64,000 nucleotides of DNA from Terfezia claveryi (lineage: Eukaryota > Ascomycota > Pezizomycetes > Pezizales > Pezizaceae), in assembly GCA_015179025.1 (NCBI GenBank), contig WHUX01000236.1:1-64000 (forward strand), given 5' to 3'. Positions within the stretch are counted from its first letter, which is position 1; the number at the start of each line of letters is the position of its first letter. Under the pieces are notes generated by a model, which did not search any database, was not told where the DNA came from, and saw only the letters and a program-made list of their open reading frames with translations. This document shows, in pieces, positions 9,082 to 21,135 of the stretch. The position numbers and the translations under genes were made by a program.

Positions 9082-11889
9082 GTGCCTCCCACCGAATAAA
9101 CTCATGTTTCGCAATCCAACCTCTGATCATGTCTACTCTCCGGAGATCAGATTGTGTTGACAGCCTTGTCACGCGAAATTGGGTTATTTGTCTTTAGCAA
9201 AGTTTGTTTAAAATTCTTCGGTCTTACACAATCCGGGTAGGGGGTTCAAGTTTGGTTTGACATGAAATGAAATGGGTCTGCTTTTGTGTTCTTAACGGTT
9301 TCTTTTGCTCGGTTGGGGTTCTTTTTTTTTTCCTGGGCAATACTTACATCTATTTGTTATGGAGTGCCTCTGTAATGGACCTGAGAAGGTGGGGTGACTG
9401 CCACTTGTACTATAGCTAAATCATCTAACGTTCTGTTTACAGAATTTTGACCTCTGGTCTTCCGTTACGATGCTTCTGTGGATGTCCTGGTGTCTCCTGG
9501 TCGAGGGGCTTGTGCCAACCAGACTAGGTGTCTCCCTGCCTTCTCATCTCTTCCGATCATCTGAGTAATGCATAAGACAATGTCAGATCCCGTCTACACA
9601 ATATTTGTTAAACGACCCGAAATACACTTTTACTTGAATTACCGAAGATACTCAAGTTCTTAATATTATCCTAACCTAAGCCCATCAGAACGCCTTGAGG
9701 TTCCGGCTTCTGCTCTTTCACGTGTATTTCTGCTCTTGCTGCTATTCTGTGACCGTCGTAGTGCTCGCCAAAATGCCAATGGATAACTACGTTATGCAAA
9801 TATTTGACTGACTCTTGGTCACCTTAAGCCATTGGTTTCTGCTAGTCAGGTGTGTGACTAGCCCAGGCGATACCGTGCCTTATATGAGACATCTCTTGTT
9901 GCGTCATTGACCTTTCTTCTTCCCTCTCGTACTGAAACCAAGTCAAGGCGAGACTAAATAGCCCTTCGGATGTGAAAGTTGTATTTTGTTGTATTTCGTT
10001 CTATGGCCCTAGTGCTAATACCTAGCTACTTATTATAAGCAGGAATTTCAACTTGCTTATATACTGTCATAAATCCTGGATATGACAATAAACAGCTTAT
10101 ATGTGGTGGTTGCATGATCTACAGAAGTAACTAATTAGTAACAATACTATAAGTGCAAGTGGTCTAGTTAAATACAGATTAACTGTAAGGACTTTACTGT
10201 TTATATAAGTATTTAGTTCTCATGCTAACTAGACTAATTACTAGTAGCTAAGTACATATTTTATATCTACTAGTTTAGTTAGCACTAGCCTGTTATATAT
10301 TAGTCTAGTTGTACAACTACCTCTTACTCTAATAGTAAAAGTAATATTATATAAATAATTAGAGGTTTGGTATAAGACTAATTCTTTATAGACTATAATA
10401 CTAGTACTATACTAATTATAGATTAAGTTATCTTTAACTTATATATATTTGTTATAAACTCTCCTAAACTATAACTATAATCTTGACTTAACTAATAACT
10501 TTAAACTTAATTTTGACTTAGACTATAATATTACTAGCAACTTATATACTTACCTATTTAAGTACTATCACTGATTATATTTAAACTTGTGATATTACTA
10601 TCAAATATTGGTATGACTCTTAACTTATAAACTTTGATACTTACTAGTAACCTATAAAACTTATAATAGTTATACTAGATATTAGCATGAACTTATAATG
10701 TATGAACCTTAATACTCTACCAATAACTTATATATTTACTTATATAAGTATACTAGCTTAAAAAACTTAACTTTGCTCTTGACTAGTATAGCTACTGACT
10801 ATATCTTAAAAAACCTAACTAGATATCTTATTTAATTAAGGGATCTACTAGATCGATCTAGTAAAATAACCTTATATTTCTAGAACCTTATTTTGTACTT
10901 GATTCTATTTTAAGAGTTAAACCAAAACTTATCAAACTCTTAAAAAGGAAACTTTTTAAACTTATATCTATACTTCTACTTTTTTAAACTTCTAGTTTAA
11001 AACTTAAATAGGAATCTGTCTGACTCTTATTCTTATAATATTTATCTTTCATTTATTTATTTTTTCTAGTATATTATAAATTTATTTTCAGAGTTAAACT
11101 AAAACCTATCTAACTCTCAAAAAGAAACCCTCTTTATTTAGTATTTGCCTTATATATTCTAAATATTTATATGTACTTAATTGTATAACCCTTTAATTTA
11201 TACTTAATTGGGATATTTAACAATCATACTAGATATTAGCATAACCCTCAAAATAAGAACTAAATTTTCTATTAAAAGAATCTACTTCTCTACTTTATAT
11301 AGTCTTTTCTTATTATATAATAACTTGTTTACTATTTCTATAAAGAAACTTAAGTTTACTACTAAATAACAGCATACTTATATAATTTCATCCTCAAAGT
11401 CTTGCTTTATCTTCTTCTTTACTTTCTACTTTTCACTATACTCTTTTTTATATCTAGAAAGTAAGATACTTACTACTTCTCATAGTAATCTTTTTGTTTA
11501 TACTACTATTTACTTCTTCTAACTATATCTAGTCTCTTTCATTTACCTTCTAATCTAGAAACTACTCTAGAACCTTAAATTTATAACCTAGCCTGGTATA
11601 TGGACTAGAAGCTATACTACTACTACTAAACTAGCTTGTTTGAATATATCTCTAAATATCTTATATTAGATTTAGAAATAGATAAGTTTAATACTAATAT
11701 ACTTAGTCTATAAGTCCCCCACTCTTACAGACAGCTTGTACTATCTATTTTAACAACTTCCTACCCTACAGGCATCCTTCTTATAGACAAATTTATAGTT
11801 GATTCACTATTCTTATCTCCTATTCTCTTCTGTACTATATTGTATATCTCTAAGAAAAAAGAGATAACTTGAGCTCCTATATCCTCCTC
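9082..11889. other. H3 3' flank, then AT-rich relic without a gene
   Basis: Up to about 9650 the sequence is ordinary and holds the H3 3' flank plus one copy of the dispersed 29-bp motif. From about 10020 it becomes strongly AT- and TpA-rich with almost no CpG, typical of the decayed repeats elsewhere in the window. I recognise no protein motif in 10020-11889. Confidence 0.5.
9500..9528 (+). repeat. Dispersed 29-bp motif, copy 3' of histone H3
   Basis: This copy begins gtcgaggggcttgtgcc and ends aaccagactagg. It is embedded between two gtgtctcc-type words. Confidence 0.8.
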
Positions 11890-12008
11890 CTATATTTTAG
11901 CCTCTACTATTCGCAACCTAGTAGTGATCAGCCACTGTCTTATGACTATCCCTGTAACCATCCAGCAGCAACATCCCCAGCTACATCTTATAATATATTA
12001 TGACTCTG
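11890..12008 (+). repeat. Repeat C, copy 1, left part
   Basis: The block from attcgcaacctagtagtgat to atattatgactctg is repeated in inverted orientation around 22280-22420. It is interrupted after ctctg by gypsy element B and resumes at 20416. The function of repeat C is not recognised. Confidence 0.8.
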
Positions 12009-12746
12009 TGTAAGGAATACTTGTTTTTCTCCTTACTATAAGTCTTGTTTGAATGTTGGAATCTCTTTGGCTATTTTTAGGATTTTCTTTATCTAATGTT
12101 TAGGACGCATTTTACTTGTTTAGGTATTTTCCTCAGTTGGATTAGTATATGGATTACTCATGTATTAGTGTTGTCTTTCTTTAGCACGTTATCTCTTTCC
12201 TTTATCTCTGACTCATTACTGACATGTTTTATGTGGTCAGCAAGCTAACCACTTTCTCCTGTTCCAGTTGCCTATCTTGTTCGGTAACTGATGTCATGTC
12301 TTATTCTCTATTCTATTGTCAGCCTCGTTTCTATTACTTTCTCTGGCATTATCTATGATACAGAACGTATCTAGAATGAGCCATCTTGTATCCATTATGA
12401 TCAGGTATCATAATGAGTCTTGATGATTGTCCTTACATGAGTTCGTTTAGACTCATAGCCTCAGAAATCTAGTGTCTATTAAAGACCTTATTTCCGCGGC
12501 CTCTAGATAGGACAGGATCTCTTTCAGTACCATCTAGTCGAGCAACATCAGAATATACAAGCTACACCGGTAATATTCTTTCTCCAGATCTCCGTGACTC
12601 TCCTGAACACCCCCCAAATACACCAACAGCCAGCCGCTCTTTGGGACTCCTGTATAGGACCTAGACAGTGTGCTTAGCTGCCCAACTACGTTGGTAGAGC
12701 CATGTTCATCTCAGGAACACCTCTACTAACTTGGCCCACACTTACA
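12009..12746 (+). repeat. 5' LTR of element B
   Basis: It begins TGTAAGGAATAC and ends CACTTACA. It differs from the 3' LTR at few positions, mostly single-base indels and transitions. No clear tRNA primer-binding site follows; the next bases are a T run and acctgcaaacc. Confidence 0.93.
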
Positions 12747-13044
12747 TTTTTTTTACCTGCAAACCAGCTTTAAAATTTTTCCTCCTCTTTTGCTAGGGCT
12801 TAATCACCCCTAGTTCCTCTTGAACCTTGTCTAAACACTCTAGACAATTCTTTAGCTACTCCAGCTACTCCAGAACCCGAGCTCAACAAGGCCTATGAAT
12901 TAGTCAGTCACTGTTCTCCCTTGTCATTCCAGAAAAACGCTATCATATTCCTGTCAGCACTAGTTATTCAGTACTAGCCTTTTAGCAACCACACGGTCTC
13001 AGAATCTCAGTAAAAGCCTTGCAAACGAAATTAAGCAAGCCCCA

Positions 13045-14725
13045 ATGGCATCAGAACAACACTCAGTCCTTAGAACCTCTAGCAGACTTTCAGGCCATGA
13101 CCCTGAATTTAGTCCTCTCAAACAGAATCCTAGTTCTAGAACCATATCTAGACAATCATCTAAGGCAGATGAGGAAGAAGAACTCAAACAGGATGATGAT
13201 GAGTTAGAAGAGTATCAAACGGAAGAAGAAACTCCTAAACTATCAACTCAAGGAAAACGTCCAGCAGTAGTTGTTCAGCAACCTACTCCAATCAAGCCTC
13301 AGCAATCCTTTCAGCCTGAACCCAAAGATCAAAATGAATTATTCAATATGATTACGAATATGTCTGCGTTCTATTACCAGCATAAACCAAGAGCTAAAAC
13401 ATTTAGTAATGATTATGAAGGATTTATTCAATTAATCAAAGCTACTTCAGAATTAGCTCAGGAACTTAAGCAACAAAATGTTCCAGGACAATTTCCGATC
13501 ACGCCAGAAAAACTAGCAAGACGTGGATCAGATCATTTAGGAATTCCAACAGCACCACAGAAAACTAAGGAAACTTACCCGAGCTTCCTATCTCATGCAA
13601 AAAAGGAATTCCGTGAAACTTTTTTACCTAAGAATCCTTTAGATATTTTTCGTGGATCTAGTTCCTCCTCTCAATACCCGAAACCACGTTCTCCAGTCTT
13701 TCCGCCTCCAAGAAGCCCTTCAGCCCCTCCTGGATCTCGCATAAACACTAGTACTAAAACTCAGACAACCTCATTTCAGAACCCTGCTAGTACTACTACA
13801 TCTAATACTATGCCACCACCTCAGCAACCTTAACACGTTCCTCCACCTACTCTTAAGCCTCCACAAACACCTAGCAAAACTCCAGCTAAGGTTAGATTGT
13901 CAGCTCCTCCTAGATCCGGTAACCCTGATGATTCAGATGGATCAGACTCTGAATCATCTGAAGGAAATAACAATCGAATTCCTATTGGACGCATTAGAAG
14001 ATCTCAAAGCGTGGATACTACATCAAGTTCAGTCTTTGGAAGCAGCAAACTTAAAGCTCCTAAACTCAAGATGAATAATGGAGCTAGAAAATGGAAAGAA
14101 GCAGCTACCTTTGACAACTGGGTAGATGATGCTAAGGATCTTTTAGATGTGGGAGACCTCGATCCAGACTCTAGAGAAGCTATGATTTGGCTCAGTTGGA
14201 CTTAGAAGGAGACGCAAAAGTTCTACATAGTTCCTACCGAAAAGACGATAAAACTAAGAACAACATAGTGGCTCAATTCCTTGTAGAATTTCGGAAATTC
14301 TGCATTCCCTTTACCAGCAAAGATCAGCTTTGGAACGAATTCCAAGCTATCAGACAGACGCAGAATGGACGCACTAAACCTATCCAACAAGTTGCAAATA
14401 AATTAAGCAGATGCAACTCCTTCTTACTAAGATAACGGATTGGCAGTGTTACCATCAATTGTTGGAAGCTATGGACTCTTCCTTACTCCATAAAGTTAGG
14501 GCTTATATTAATGAAGATATGGATTGGAACAAGATGATTGAACTCTGCAGTAAGCATGATTCAGTTATGCACAACTTCCAAGCCTCAAAAAAAGATTATA
14601 AGCCTAAAAATGGTCAGAAAGTGCGTCAACAATCTCAGACACATCAGACAGGCTTTAATCCTGGACCTTCTAAGACTACATTCAATAAGTCTAAGTCTTT
14701 CAGCAAGCCTGCAACCTCATCCTGA
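13045..14725 (+). pseudogene. Element B gag, capsid part, broken
   Basis: The first frame starts at 13045 and encodes an acidic, proline- and serine-rich N-terminus. An in-frame TAA (13831-13833, explained by CAA to TAA) is followed by continuation in the same frame with a capsid-like block (ARKWKEAATFDNWVDDAKDLL). Frameshifts near 14190 and 14410 separate the further capsid pieces, which end in a basic QT/SK-rich linker. The nucleocapsid zinc knuckle follows in another frame at 14776. Confidence 0.85.
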
Positions 14726-16041
14726 CATTCAAGAAGCTAACTCCAGAAGAAAAAATTGAGCTAGCTAAGAAAGGTGGATGTTTCTATTGTAGAAAGTTAG
14801 GACATCAAGCTACTAACTGTCCAGCCAAGAAGCAACAAATTCGAAGTGCCGCAGGCACTATTGAGCACGCAATCACAGAAGTTAATCACCCAGATAAGAT
14901 TACTTCTGCAGCTCAATTTATTCAAGACCAAGAACCTCCTGCTCTACATACAAAAGGAAAATCAGTAATACCTGTCATTGATGCAGCAAAGGAACACCTC
15001 CTAGTTACTACGAAGATCAACGACCAATCTGCAAAGACTTTAGTTGATCAGCAAACTACAGGTGCCGACCTCATTAGCAGCAAATTCTGTACCTTGCATA
15101 ATTTCCACCTGCAGGCACTAAAAAAACCGATCACCTTGCAGATGACTATGAAAGGATCTAAAGGATCTATTAGCCATTATACTAAGGCAAATTGTGACTG
15201 GTTGGGATGGTCAGAGCAACGAATTTTCTATGTGGCTGCACTCAAAGATTGGGATGTAATCTTAGGGTCTTCATCTCTAAGACATACTAAAGCAGTGATC
15301 AACATGGGTAATATGAGTGTTACTATTCAGCCCCCTGGACATTCTCGATTTACACTAGCCCCATGGACAGTCACACCAGTAACAAAAAATACTAGAAAAA
15401 AGGAGATTAACACTAATCTCCTGATCCCTGCAAAAACCCTTGTTACTCACTTTCCAGACCCACACACACCTCAGAAAATTAATTCGGCTGCAACAACCCT
15501 GCAACCTCATCACAATGTCTTTGATGAGTTCCCTGACGTATTTCCAGCTACGAAAATACTAGACCTACCTCCACTAAAAGAAGGAATGAACCATACGATC
15601 GATTTGAAAGATCCAAATGCAGTATGGAAACCAAGACCAATTAAGCCTAAAGAAAAATTCCTCCCTCAGCTATTGGAAAAACTCAGAGAAGAAGAGAAGA
15701 CAGGACGTGTTTACAGGTCTAATGACACATCTGCATGTGCCATGTTTGTGATTCCCAAAACCGATGACCCTAGCAAAGCAAGATTTCTACATGATTTAGT
15801 AGCACGGAATGCTATGACAATTATGAAACCAAGTCTTATCCCAAGTCAAACGTTGATTAGGAATACAGTGGCACGATACCCCTTCAGGACCAAAGTCGAT
15901 ATCAGCAATGCCTATCATGAGGTCCGAGTTATAGAAGCACATGAACCAAGAACTGTATTTAATACACCATTTGGTGTATTCAGAACACGAGTTATGCAAC
16001 AGGAGACTGCAACCGACTGGCTACTTTCCAGAACGCTATGA
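14695..16041 (+). pseudogene. Element B zinc knuckle, protease and RT N-terminal half
   Basis: One open frame without a start codon begins LTFKKLTPEEKIELAKKGG and runs into the nucleocapsid knuckle CFYCRKLGHQATNC (CX2CX4HX4C). It continues through an aspartic-protease-like block (TLVDQQTTGADLIS, where the usual DS/TG is DQ) to the reverse transcriptase fingers and palm (KPRPIKPKEKFLPQLLEKL, then AMFVIPK and KVDISNAYHEVRV). It ends at 16041 because of a one-base shift near 16000. The YIDD catalytic box follows in the next frame at about 16085. Confidence 0.88.
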
Positions 16042-17163
16042 ACAACTTATTTAAAGAAGAATTAGGAATCTCTGTATATGTTTACATTGATGACATCTTT
16101 ATTTTTAGCAAAACCTATAAGGAACATTTAGAACATGTTCGAAATATTCTAAAGAAACTTAGAAGCACAAGTTCTATGCTAGCAGAGAGAAATCCCAATT
16201 TCTTCCTGACGTTTTACAATGTCTAGGACATGTAATTACTAGAAGAGGTATATCTCCTATACCTAAGTCAATTACTAAAATCCTAGACTGGCCTACTCCT
16301 CAAAATTGAACGCAACTTTAGGCCTATCTAGGCATGGTTAATTACTTCAGTAGCGTCATTCCTCATCTTGCAGTACTTGCAGCACCACTAATGGAAATGG
16401 CTGGATCTACCGCAACATGGGACTGGACCCCTACTCACACCACTTCATTTAGATTAACGAAAGCAGCCCTATCTGCAGATCCGGCAGTCAAACCAATCAA
16501 CTATGAATCAACTGATCCAATCTATCTCATTACGGATGCGAGTTTAATTGGAACTGGTGCATGGTTAGGACAAGGACCCACTTCCTACTAATTATCCCGG
16601 CAGGTTTCCACTCTCGAAAGTTTAATCCAGCGCAAGAAAACTATTCTACTTTCGATAAGGAACTCCTAGCAATTGTGGACGCACTAGAGCACTTTAGAAG
16701 CGAGCTTAGTAGATGTACATTCACTATCCTTACAGATCACAAACCACTAGTCACTTTCCCTTTCCAACATGACCTAACTGGGAAACAAGCTAGATGGCAG
16801 CAAATTATACACCAATTTCAGTGTACAATTCAGCACCTCAAAGGAGACAAAAACGTGATAGCAGATGCTCTCTCTCGAGTGTTTATAAACCCATCACTTG
16901 TCCCTACTCTCTCAGATTTTATTCCACACTCAATCGATACTCCTCAAGCTCCTTATACCTCTAGATTTCCGCACCCTCCTTCTATTCCTTCAGGCTTTAT
17001 TCCTACAAAGGAAGGTCCTACCAGCAGATTCTACGCCTCCGGTTTACCTACAACCACCTCCTCCAGCTCTCATTATGTCTGCTGCAACTACAAGATCATA
17101 AAGCAGAGACAAAACCAAAACCAAATCCGAATCTCCAAGGCCAGGAAGTGGACCCTTAGTTAA
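16038..17163 (+). pseudogene. Element B RT C-terminal half and RNase H, frameshifted
   Basis: The frame from 16038 carries VYVYIDDIFIFSKTYKEHL, the RT catalytic box. Pieces from 16334 give the RT thumb (MVNYFSSVIPHLAVLAAPL) and RNase H (ITDASLIGTGAWLGQ; DKELLAIVDALEHF; FTILTDHKPLVTF). Frameshifts near 16220 and 16575 separate the parts. The tail is followed by a proline-rich linker. Confidence 0.87.
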
Positions 17164-17900
17164 TAATGAGAATACCCCTCCTAAGGCAACATCTGCTCCT
17201 CCAGCAAACCCTCCAGTTATTCCAGATAACAGTACGGCAGAAGCTTTGCTCTCTATGGTGGTTAACAACTCCGCCTTTAAGCAAAGAGTTATTACCCTTC
17301 CAAAACACAATCCGGCCAGTAAAGACTCCGTCAATGCAGCTAGATTCAGGGCTAAGCACGCACTTATGCACTGGACTGCATGCAAAGATGGGGGCTGTTA
17401 CTATCATGATCAGCTCTCATAAATCAGAATAGGACTCCTCATAATAACCACTGCTCATATTGTGATGAACGTGGTCATTATACCTATATTTGCAACATAT
17501 ATCAAGCTGATCAGGATTACTTTCAAGCATCAGCCAAAGCAGCAGAAACTCGTCAACTACTCAGTACCCTCCTCCAGCTTCACCTCTTCTGTCACCAACT
17601 TCACCTCCAGAAATGACTCCAGAAACCTCTCCAAAGTCTACTGGATGGATCAACTTGAGAAGGGAAAAGACAAGGCAATTCTCGATCGAGAATTCTCATC
17701 AGACGAAGACCTAACTGATCTCGAAGATTCATTTATCGTTCTACTATTCCTGTCACTCCTCTAGCCCCTCGAGATAAATCTCCTTCTGTCTCTTCTTATG
17801 CTAGTGATACCATCTCTATTCCTAGCGTTAGCTCTGAGTTACCTACACACCAGTTTATTGTTCCCTATTACGTTCCCAAAGGACCCTTTAAGATCGAGCA
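17080..17900 (+). pseudogene. Element B extra zinc-binding segment between RNase H and integrase
   Basis: About 270 codons separate RNase H from integrase. They begin with a low-complexity stretch (MSAATTRS, then lysine-, serine- and proline-rich). Next comes a short folded-looking block (AEALLSMVVNNSAFKQRV, then RFRAKHALMHWTACKDGGC with a following YYH). In another frame there is a clear knuckle CSYCDERGHYTYIC at 17452-17493, matching CX2CX4HX4C exactly. Downstream pieces are proline-rich, then acidic (SSDEDLTDLED). Frameshifts occur throughout. Gypsy polyproteins normally carry their knuckle only in gag, so the origin could be a captured gag fragment or an added module. Confidence 0.65.
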
Positions 17901-17940
17901 TACTCTGGCATTTAATTCCTCCACTGTTCCAGACCCAGAT

Positions 17941-19364
17941 ATGATTCCGGACCCTTATACCCTCCTCCCCTTTGGTGATGATATGCATTGGCAATGGTTA
18001 TCTCATAATTCCTATAACAACCTGGTGGAACAAGCGTTGGCATTAGGACGAAGCACTTCTGATATTCCTAACCTTATTCCAACTTATGCTCAGTGGGGAA
18101 ACCTCCTCACTGAAGGTTATAAGGCAGATCCTGCATTTTCAAAGATTATCTCATCTCCTCTCCGCAATGGTTATTGTACTCGTCATGGTATTCTTTACTA
18201 TACTTACAATGATCAGGTCGTCTCTGCATCCCTAATACCTGGTTATGCAACCTTCATATCAAGAATATCCTCCTCGAAAAATACCATACATCCCTTGGTC
18301 ATCCTGGATTTACCAAGATGTATCACGCACTCAGCAACAACTTCTTTTGGCCTAAGATGGGAAGAGATATCCGTTTGTACTGTCAGACATGTGCTACATG
18401 TCAAACAACAAAGAACTCGACTCAAAAGCCTTATGGCCTCCTCCATCCTCTTCCTATTCCTAGTAAGCCATTTACACATCTTACTATGGACTTTCTTGCC
18501 CTTCCTCCTGTTAAACTCAGCCCCTCCAATATAGTGGTGGATCACGTTTGACAATAGTATGCCGACTCACCAAGTATACTATTATCATCCCTCTACAAAC
18601 TGGATATACTGCCAACATGTTAGTCAACAACTACATGAATCATGTATATCCTCACTTCGGATATCCAGAAGATATTGTTACAGATCAGGATTTTCTTCAC
18701 CTCTAGTGTTTGGAAGTCATTCTGCCTTATCAACAATATTCATCAATCTATGTCTACCTCCTACACCCGGAATCAGATGGTCAGTCTGAGATTGCTAATA
18801 AAGCAATCTTAACTATCTTATGAGCCAAACAGGAAGAACATGGGGCAGCTGGATGCCAGCTATTCCTCTCGTCATGGAAGCTATCAACAATACCGTGGAT
18901 GCAACTAGGGGCACTACCCCTCATACTCTTGTCTTTCGATTCTCTCCTACTTATCAAGATACTCCAGTTACTCCGATATTCCTACACCAAGGCCAGATGG
19001 TTTAACGCAAGCTTTATGGTCTGCTGTGCAGGAAAAGATGAATACTAGTCGAGTTGAGATGACTAGGCAAGCTAACAAAAAGAGAAGAGCTAGTCCTGAG
19101 TATAAGATCGGTGATCTTGTCAAAATTCATCATTCTGCATTCAGTAGAGAATCTCAGTACTCTAAGTTGGAACCTATCTTCCTCGGTCCCTACAAGATCC
19201 TCGCCATCTATCCAGAATCGACAACTATACTATCGAAACTTCTCTTGCCCCCTCTGGACATATCAAAGTCCATACTTCTCTCCTGCCCATGGCATATTAA
19301 TCCTGATAACACCTTCCCAGCAAGGGCCTTGCCGAAGCCAGGTCCTGTCGAACGGGACTTCTAG
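17941..19364 (+). pseudogene. Element B integrase, frameshifted
   Basis: The region includes the zinc-binding end (YCQTCATCQTTK near 18380), the first catalytic Asp block (FTHLTMDFLALPP) and later pieces (MEAINNTVDATRGTTPHTLVF; YKIGDLVKIHH; KLEPIFLGPYKIL) that are the integrase C-terminal domain with its GPY/F module. At least four frameshifts or stops break it between 18240 and 19260. Confidence 0.85.
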
Positions 19365-19370
19365 GCCCAA

Positions 19371-19520
19371 GGTATGAGTTTGAACGCATTATCAAACACG
19401 TTGTCAAGAAGAATGGTAGTACTTTGTACTTCATTAAGTGGCAAGGTTGGGGAAATGAAGATAATACATGGAACCGGCAGACAATATCCCAGCTGATGCA
19501 GTGCAGAAGTATTGGGAAAA
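19371..19520 (+). pseudogene. Element B chromodomain
   Basis: The frame reads YEFERIIKHVVKKNGSTLYF and then IKWQGWGNEDNTW, a typical chromodomain with its aromatic residues. It continues to about 19520 with one frameshift after NTW. It lies 160 bp before the polypurine tract and 3' LTR. Confidence 0.85.
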
Positions 19521-19681
19521 CTTGTCATTTGCGGTAAGCAGATTAAGAAGCGTAGGTATAGACGTGGGAACAAGCAATAATTTCTTTAGTTTCATTTAGG
19601 TTTGATATTTTCGATATTTTTTTCCTCCTGTTAACTCTATGGCCTATTTTCTAGTAAAGGATTTTCTTAAGAAGGGAAGGA

Positions 19682-20415
19682 TGTAAGGAATACTTGTTTT
19701 CTCCTTACTATAAGTCTTGTTTGAACGTTGGAATCTCTTTGGCTATTTTTAGGATTTTCTTTATCTAATGTTTAGGACGCATTTTACTTGTTTAGGTATT
19801 TCCTCAGTTGGATTAGTATATGGATTACTCATGTATTAGTGTTGTCTTTCTTTAGCACGTTATCTCTTTCCTTTATCTCTGACTCATTACTGACATGTTT
19901 TATGTGGTCAGCAAGCTAACCACTTTCTCCTGTTCCAGTTGCCTATCTTGTTCGGCAACTGATGTCATGTCTTATTCTCTATTCTATTGTCAGCCTCTTT
20001 CTATTACTTTCTCTGGCGTCATCTATGATACAAACGTATCTAGAATGAGCTATCTTGTATCCATTATGATCAGGTATCATAATGAGTCTTGATAATTGTC
20101 CTTACATGAGTTCGTTTAGACTCATAGCCTCAGAAATCTAGTGTCTATTAAAGACCTTATTTCCGCGGCCTCTAGATAGGACAGGATCTCTTTCAGTACC
20201 ATCTAGTCGAGCAACATCAGAATATACAAGCTACACCGGTAATATTCTTTCTCCAGATCTCCGTGACTCTCCCGAACACCCCCCAAATACACCAACAGCC
20301 AGCCGCTCTTTGGGACTCCTGTATAGGACCTAGACAATGTGCTTAGCTGCCCAACCACATTGGTAGAGCCGTGTTCATCTCAGGAACACCTCTACTAACT
20401 TGGCCCACACTTACA
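19682..20415 (+). repeat. 3' LTR of element B
   Basis: It is preceded by the purine run aagaagggaagga, which is the plus-strand primer. It begins TGTAAGGAATAC and ends CACTTACA, followed by the target duplication ctctg. Confidence 0.93.
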
Positions 20416-21135
20416 CTCTGCTGATTCTGGCTATATTTACAACTATAGAAGCAAATATACTCTACAATATGGTTACCCTCACATCCTGCCATATTCAACT
20501 CAATACCCCCAGCATCAGCAAGAAAAAAGTGGCATCGGGACGCCAGGTGGTGTCTCCAGGAGACAGGGTTGTCTCTTGTGTCATTTGTGTTATTTATGTC
20601 TCCTGGGTGTCTCCTGAGTGTCTCCTATGTGTCTCCTGGTGTCTCCCAGTGTCTCCAGGAGACACCAGGAGACATTCTGCCAATCGTGGAGACACATCTT
20701 GTCTCCAGTGGCATTACTGTCTCTAGAGACACTGGAGACAAACTATTTTCTTTCCTGATGTATACCACCTCCTCCAGCATGACCATTGTCATACCCAACC
20801 TCGCCCCCTGAACCCCCCCTAATAGGGCGAGTATCATACAGGTGAACACATGACCATGAGAGGGCCCTTTACCTAATATCTATATTCATGATTAAACAGC
20901 TTCTAGGGCAGCAAGCAACAATATATGCAAATAGTCAGCTATCATTACAAGTCACTCACTGCTCCAAAAATGAGGTATTTTCAGAATTAGGTATATTTGC
21001 ATAATTTATGCTATTATAACGCCCATATACCTCAATCTGCTGCAATACTCTCTTCCCAAATATTCTCACTCTCCGCCAAAAGGTCTTCAATAGCTTTGGG
21101 AGCTCTAATACCCTCCCTTCAAGAATCTTCATACT
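20416..21135 (+). repeat. Repeat C, copy 1, right part
   Basis: Beginning ctctgctgattctggctat, this resumes the repeat interrupted at 12008. It matches, in inverted orientation, 22310 down to about 21880 through shared blocks such as gttaccctcacatcct, gattaaacagcttctagggc and aattaggtatatttg. It carries an extra 250 bp at 20512-20761 that the inverted copy lacks. No protein is recognised. Confidence 0.82.
20512..20761. mobile_element. MITE-like insertion with GTCTCC repeats
   Basis: The inverted copy of repeat C reads straight through caatacccccataccacc. Copy 1 has 250 bp inserted in that word. The insert begins gCATCAGCAAGAAAA and ends with the approximate reverse complement TTTTCTTTCCTGATGt, so it has imperfect terminal inverted repeats of about 15 bp. 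Its interior is a dense set of direct and opposed gtgtctcctgg words. No coding frame is present. The duplication at the junction is at most one or two bases, so the superfamily is unclear. Confidence 0.7.

Larger units (their letters stand above)
12009..20415 (+). mobile_element. Ty3/gypsy element B, complete with target duplication
   Basis: This 8.4-kb LTR retrotransposon has LTRs at 12009-12746 and 19682-20415 that look nearly identical and both run TGTAAGG...TTACA. It is flanked by the 5-bp direct repeat ctctg (12004-12008 and 20416-20420). Domain order is gag with zinc knuckle, protease, reverse transcriptase, RNase H, an extra zinc-knuckle segment, integrase and chromodomain, the gypsy order plus one unexpected module. 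The coding region is broken mainly by frameshifts and a few stops rather than dense transitions, so it escaped the decay that destroyed its neighbours. Similar LTRs suggest recent insertion. Confidence 0.95.
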
